Of a stretch of DNA of 64,000 nucleotides, positions 59,605-64,000 are shown one piece after another. Both the position numbers and the translations under genes were made by a program. The stretch lies in NCBI GenBank assembly GCA_002105175.1, contig MCGE01000008.1, forward strand, positions 682,001 through 746,000. The letters are read 5' to 3'. Numbering within the stretch: the first letter of the stretch is position 1; each line of letters opens with the position of its first letter. The stretch comes from Absidia repens (taxonomy: Eukaryota; Mucoromycota; Mucoromycetes; Mucorales; Cunninghamellaceae). The notes under the pieces are model-generated. The model saw nothing but the letters and a program-made list of their open reading frames with translations, was not told where the DNA came from and made no database searches.

Positions 59605-60739
59605 AAGAAAGAAAGGTAAAAAAAAAATAAAAGGAGGTCTACTAAATTTTTATTTTTCTTGTGGTGGGTGTGTGAATGAGTGTGATTTTCGTATTACCAT
59701 ATTGAGGAACTATAAAAAGAAACGGCGCTATGCTTTAAGATATACATTTAGAGTAATGATATTGTATCAATATTTTATTTCAGTTTAGAGATCATTTGAA
59801 TCATATTGTACTTATATTGATAAAAAAAATAAAAAAATAAAACTTTTTCAACTTGAATGTCTTCATTGATTCTTATTTGTATTATATATATGATCAACTC
59901 ATCTTATGACCAGACAGTTAGTTGTACGTAGAAAAACACACACACAAAAACCTTTTTTGAAACACCGCTCGCGATAGTGCAACGTAAGATATCTGTTTCA
60001 TGGGTTATGTTGACAATCAACTATTGTTCATCAAAGCATATAATCTAAATCAAAAAAAAATTAATTTGATATATTGGTTGCATTTAATTCTTTCGAAAGC
60101 ACATACTCTGATATATTATGACTACAGTATGGTATTCGGTTTTGATTATTATTTCAAAGTAAACTTAATCGGGATATAGGTCTTCGTTAAAGACGTTTGT
60201 TGAATCATTTTTGTTATTAAATATTTTTTTTGTGCTGGTTCTTGTTTGGAATCATACATAATGCATGCATTTCTGTTATTGACTATCATACGGTCCGATT
60301 GATTGACTGACGAAAAAACTTGCTTAGTGAAAATGTTAAAACGCCGCCGCATGATCGTAACAAGCGACAACTGCTTTCTATCAGGTGAGCAAAGAAAGAC
60401 ACAGAGCGTGATTGATCACCTTTAGAAAACCATCAAAACGCCAGCTTTTACAGAAAACCTAATTATCATGTCTATATATCATATTACTAAGATACATGAC
60501 AGATTTAGGTTATGTATTTGGAACAAAATCACCTTGTATATCTTGTACCTAAATTTAAATATGGGATATGATATCAACAAACAATCACCTATTGGCTTGT
60601 ATAATATATATGAAATAGACGGACGGAAATAAAAGACGAAGTATACATATCTTTCTGTTTTTCCGTCTTTCTTTTTCTCATTCTCTCTTTCTTTTCTTTC
60701 TCTCTTTCTTGCTTTTTTCTCCCTCCCTATATTTCAACC
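59444..60739. other. intergenic, divergent promoters
   Basis: 1.3 kb between divergent starts. Holds a 37-A run (59566-59602) upstream of the minus-strand gene and a CT-rich tract (about 60651-60720) before the carboxypeptidase ATG. AT-rich otherwise, with no gene or repeat copy recognised. Confidence 0.6.
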
Positions 60740-63026
60740 ATGAATTTTTTTCATTTCCCATCTTTTTTTTTTCTAGTTGTGATTTTGACTAGTTCTGCCT
60801 GTTATACTTTTCCTACACCGATATCACAAAAATCAAAGACATTCTCAAGTCGTCTTGTACAAGAAAACACTACCGCTACATTATCATTTAAACAGCCAGA
60901 CCTTTGTGATCCTACAGTTGTCCAGGTATGATCTTAGAAAAAAAAAAAAAAAAGAACATCATCTACAATTTTATCAGGGAAATATTTACCTGTCCGCCTC
61001 TCATGCTCCTTTATTTTTCGCCCGGGTTCAGTATTCCGGCTATTTAGAAGTGGACGCCAACGAGCATTATTTTTTTTGGTTCTTCGAAAGTCGGCAAGAT
61101 CCTGACAATGCTCCATTAACAATGTGGTTGAATGGTGGACCTGGCTGTAGTTCCATGACGTAAAAAAAAAAGGAACAAAGCATGCCAAAACGTCACGGAA
61201 TTAACGGGAACCTGCATACACATATTTTTATACATAGGGGGGTATTTGACGAAGTAGGACCTTGTAAAGTGAATGCTGAAGGAACTGAAGTAGAATACCA
61301 TGAAATTGGTAGTTGGAATAGAATATCCAACATGCTTTTCTTGGATCAGGTATGAAATGTGGCATTTAAGATTGTGGAGACGATAGGCTATTTTTAAATC
61401 CGATGCTGTGGAGACGGCGGAAGTTTAATTTTAATTTACTTTTTTTTTTTTTTTTTTTTTTTTACATATATGATTAGCCAACAGGCACTGGGTTCTCATA
61501 TGGTGATAGAAAAGCCAATACAACCGATAAAGCAAAGCTCCGTGCTTATCAATTCCTTCAACTATTCTTTGAGGCATTTCCAAAATATCAAAAACAAGTA
61601 TTCCATCTGTTTGGGTAATGTCAAAACAATCAACGCCACCAACACCCTACTTATGCTGTCTATCATCGGAGTTTATAGGGAGTCTTATGGTGGGCATTAT
61701 ATTCCTGCCATTGGTGATTATATCCTAGAAATGAACCGCTCACCTAATTTACCTCCAAATCAATACATAAATCTTGAATCTATTGGTATTGGCAATGGGC
61801 TCACTGATGTTTTGGTTCAGGAGTAAGAAAAAAAAACCTAGGCAATTTTTTTTTTAATTTTAATTCATGCCGTCGCTATTTTTTATTTTAGTCAATATGC
61901 AGAAACAATGGCTTGTCACTCTTCTTGTAAGCGAAATCAATCATTTTAGTAAATAATTGTATTAATTCGGTATATACATTTTTTAACTGTGCTTATGAAG
62001 ATGGCTCCGTTTTATCACAGGAAGACTGCGATGAAATGAAAGACAATATTCCTCGGTGCACAGAATTAAGTATGATATGACTAGAAAAACAAAGAGGGGA
62101 GAGGGAGGGACAATGAAATTTAATCGACCCACTGATTCTTTTTTTTTCAACCTGTAGTGCAAATTTGTGAAGACACAGGAACTGAGCAAGATTGTTATAA
62201 AGCCACCACATACTGTGCAAAGCATGTAGAAGATATATACTTACGATCTGGTCGTGATCTTTATGATATCCGAGCGCCCCGAAACAGCAACTCTAGCTCT
62301 CAGTTTGCCAAGTTCCTAAATATCCCTGAAATCCGAACCATGATTGGTGGAAAAGTTCGTTTTCATCACTGTTTGTCAAGTATTGTAAGTGATAAAAAGA
62401 AAATTTTGCAATCACATGAAGGTTAATCATATTTTTCATTTATTTAGAAACACGCATTTTATAAAACTGGAGACTAGTAAGTCCATCTTTTTTTTTTCTT
62501 TCATATTTTTACTCCTTGATCATCGTCATGATTCATTTACCTTTTTTTTAACTCCCCACCTCTCCCCATCTCAGCGCTCGAAATTACGCACCGACAGTCG
62601 GCAAATTGTTAGACAATGGTATTCGAGTGTTGCTTTTTGCTGGCGATGCTGATTACCGTGCGAATTGGGTAAGAAAAGATCCTTTTTTATTAAAAACAGA
62701 TTCTCTAACTTGGTGACCTTTTTATTATCATGCATAGTATGGTGGACATGGATGGACTCAGGTTTTTGATTTCAAAGCCAGTGAGAGTTATCGTACACAG
62801 CCTTTCAATCCCTGGATCATTGATGGTGCTGAAGCAGGACAAGTTCAATCCGGCGGTAACTTGACCTTTATCCGAGTCTATGAAGCAGGTCACAAAGTAA
62901 GTCAGTTATGAGAAAGATAATAAAAATACTGATTTGAATCCCTGTCTTTATTTATAGGTAGCATACTATCAACCTAAAGCCGTCTTGCAAATGTTTATCA
63001 ACCATATAGGAAAAATTCCTCAATAG
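60740..63026 (+). CDS. serine carboxypeptidase, peptidase family S10
   Basis: Twelve exons (60740-60925, 61032-61159, 61238-61349, 61478-61614, 61679-61822, 61892-61926, 62001-62069, 62158-62384, 62448-62476, 62575-62668, 62738-62896, 62958-63026) give 462 residues; every phase fits. Signal peptide [17 protein letters not shown]. Substrate-binding [26 protein letters not shown], catalytic Ser in [10 protein letters not shown], catalytic Asp in [11 protein letters not shown], catalytic His in VYEAGHK. Cys pairs are as expected for the family. S10 enzymes remove C-terminal residues at acid pH in the vacuole or outside the cell; which of the two is not shown. Poly(A) signal 63123-63128. Downstream is another repeat copy. 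Confidence 0.95.
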
Positions 63027-63209
63027 TCTCGCTGTCATTAAGACACTGATCGTTGTGTATTTTTTTGTTATTATTATATCAAGCCTTGTACATGTCATAA
63101 TATTACTCATTTTACTGCTTAAAATAAAACCATGCCATATTTTCTATTGAATAATTGCAGCTCCATCATCACCCATATCAGCTACATCCATATCGAAAAA
63201 TAATCTAGG

Positions 63210-64000
63210 CAATGGTCGGAACTGCAGTTTAGCAAAAGGCAACGGAGAACTTTTCAAATCCCGCACACTTGAATATTTATTTACTCCCAATTTGTTATTC
63301 TTTTCCCTTCCTTTCTTTTCATTTTCTTTTTCGTTTTCAATTTTTTCTACACCATTGAACCTTTCTGAGGTTATGTTGGACTTAGAATAGTGCTAGGACT
63401 AGTTTAGAAGGGTTTTCAGCTCAGGGATTACAAGATACATGGGAAAACCCTTTCATTTTGGATTCAGGATTTAGAACCCCATTAGCCGGCTCTTGTGGGC
63501 CCTCATTAGCTTAGTTTAGTGTTCGTTTGTTTATAATTCATATCTACATCTCAATAAAACATGTCTCTGTTTACTTGCTGTAATAAAAATTGCCCCATAG
63601 TCTCGCTCATGGCTTGTATAATGGTCCTATTGTACCATTGCCCATTTTTAGACTAGTGTTGCCAATTGTTATACTTCATTAAAAGACATCCATATACGGT
63701 CATTGATGCGTCTTGTTTCCTTTGTATAGTATACTATATTAGTGTTGACCTTCCTTCGGAACCAGAATAGTCTCTCTCATGATCCGTCCGATAAGGGTCA
63801 TTGTAAAGTGTTTCTGATGTGTGTTGCTAATGTGGGTCCAGGGTATTTCGTTGAGCAAATCTTTCTGTTTGTACTGTGCATTGCCAGTATTTAGGGCTCC
63901 CCTGATTATGGTATAGGGCAAAATGGGAATGTTTAGCCTTTGTTTTATTTTAATTTTTGGCGAGGGCATGATTGCTTGGTATTATACTAAAATGATTTGT
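63210..64000 (+). repeat. dispersed repeat family, copy cut by window end
   Basis: GAACTGCAGTTTAGCAAAAG and TTTTCAAATCCCGCACACTT form the head, then a pyrimidine tract (63300-63350), core CTAGTTTAGAAGGGTTTTCA, AACCCTTTCATTTTGG, CTCATTAGCTTAGTTTAG, and tail units CAATAAAACATG near 63552, TAATAAAAATTG near 63583 and CATTAAAAGACATCC near 63680. Continues to the last base. Confidence 0.8.

Overview
The window is a gene-dense piece of a fungal nuclear genome. I infer an early-diverging filamentous fungus, most likely Mucoromycota (Mucorales-like). The evidence is: many short GT-AG introns (about 50-100 nt); a homocitrate synthase (the alpha-aminoadipate lysine pathway, typical of fungi); AT-rich, pyrimidine-rich promoters with long T and A runs; AATAAA poly(A) signals; polyQ and Ser/Thr-rich proteins. 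Species-level placement cannot be made from sequence reading alone. No bacterial, phage, CRISPR or viral locus is seen.

Layout. 1-923: 3' part of homocitrate synthase (+). 3,783-5,425: cytochrome P450 broken by several frameshifts (+). 7,032-9,272: PSP1-domain protein (-). 13,284-14,865: kanadaptin-like FHA protein (-). 15,222-16,214: secreted expansin-like protein (+). 16,405-17,368: phosphopantothenoylcysteine decarboxylase (+). 17,632-19,845: SH3-EH adaptor (+). 20,256-21,869: hexokinase-like protein lacking the catalytic Asp (+). 23,354-25,257: DUF2408-like protein (-). 25,511-26,190: small zinc-ribbon protein with a frame break (-). 26,543-31,917: tricalbin (-). 32,160-33,267: HAD phosphatase (+). 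33,880-35,264: oxysterol-binding protein (-). 36,133-38,909: Vps9/CUE Rab GEF (-). 39,268-39,783: acyl-CoA-binding protein (-). 40,242-42,319: mitochondrial Xaa-Pro aminopeptidase (+). 44,572-47,881: tRNA dihydrouridine synthase Dus3 (-). 48,831-50,881: Era-type mitochondrial GTPase (-). 51,083-52,523: GPAT3/4-like acyltransferase with one frame break (+). 54,784-55,590: small RPA1/MEIOB C-terminal-like protein (+). 56,369-57,287: ribosomal protein eS19 (+). 57,587-59,443: unrecognised low-complexity protein (-). 60,740-63,026: serine carboxypeptidase (+). Exon joins for most genes were worked out by hand, checked for reading-frame phase, and give proteins of the length expected for their families.

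The long gene-poor gaps (2.1-3.2, 5.8-6.5, 11.7-12.7, 22.2-23.1, 42.8-44.0, 53.3-54.4 and 63.2-64.0 kb) are largely filled by copies, on both strands, of one non-coding dispersed repeat of about 1.1 kb. It has a short CCCGC/CACGTG-like head that resembles a tRNA B box in several copies, then a pyrimidine tract, a well-conserved core, and a tail of degenerate units each carrying AATAAAA. This family is the strongest candidate for something undescribed. The second is the hexokinase-like pseudoenzyme. Several genes (tricalbin, OSBP, ACBP, GPAT, Vps9) act on lipids or membrane traffic, but nothing in the sequence shows they are co-regulated. Several single-base frame breaks, some in homopolymers, may be sequence errors rather than real lesions.
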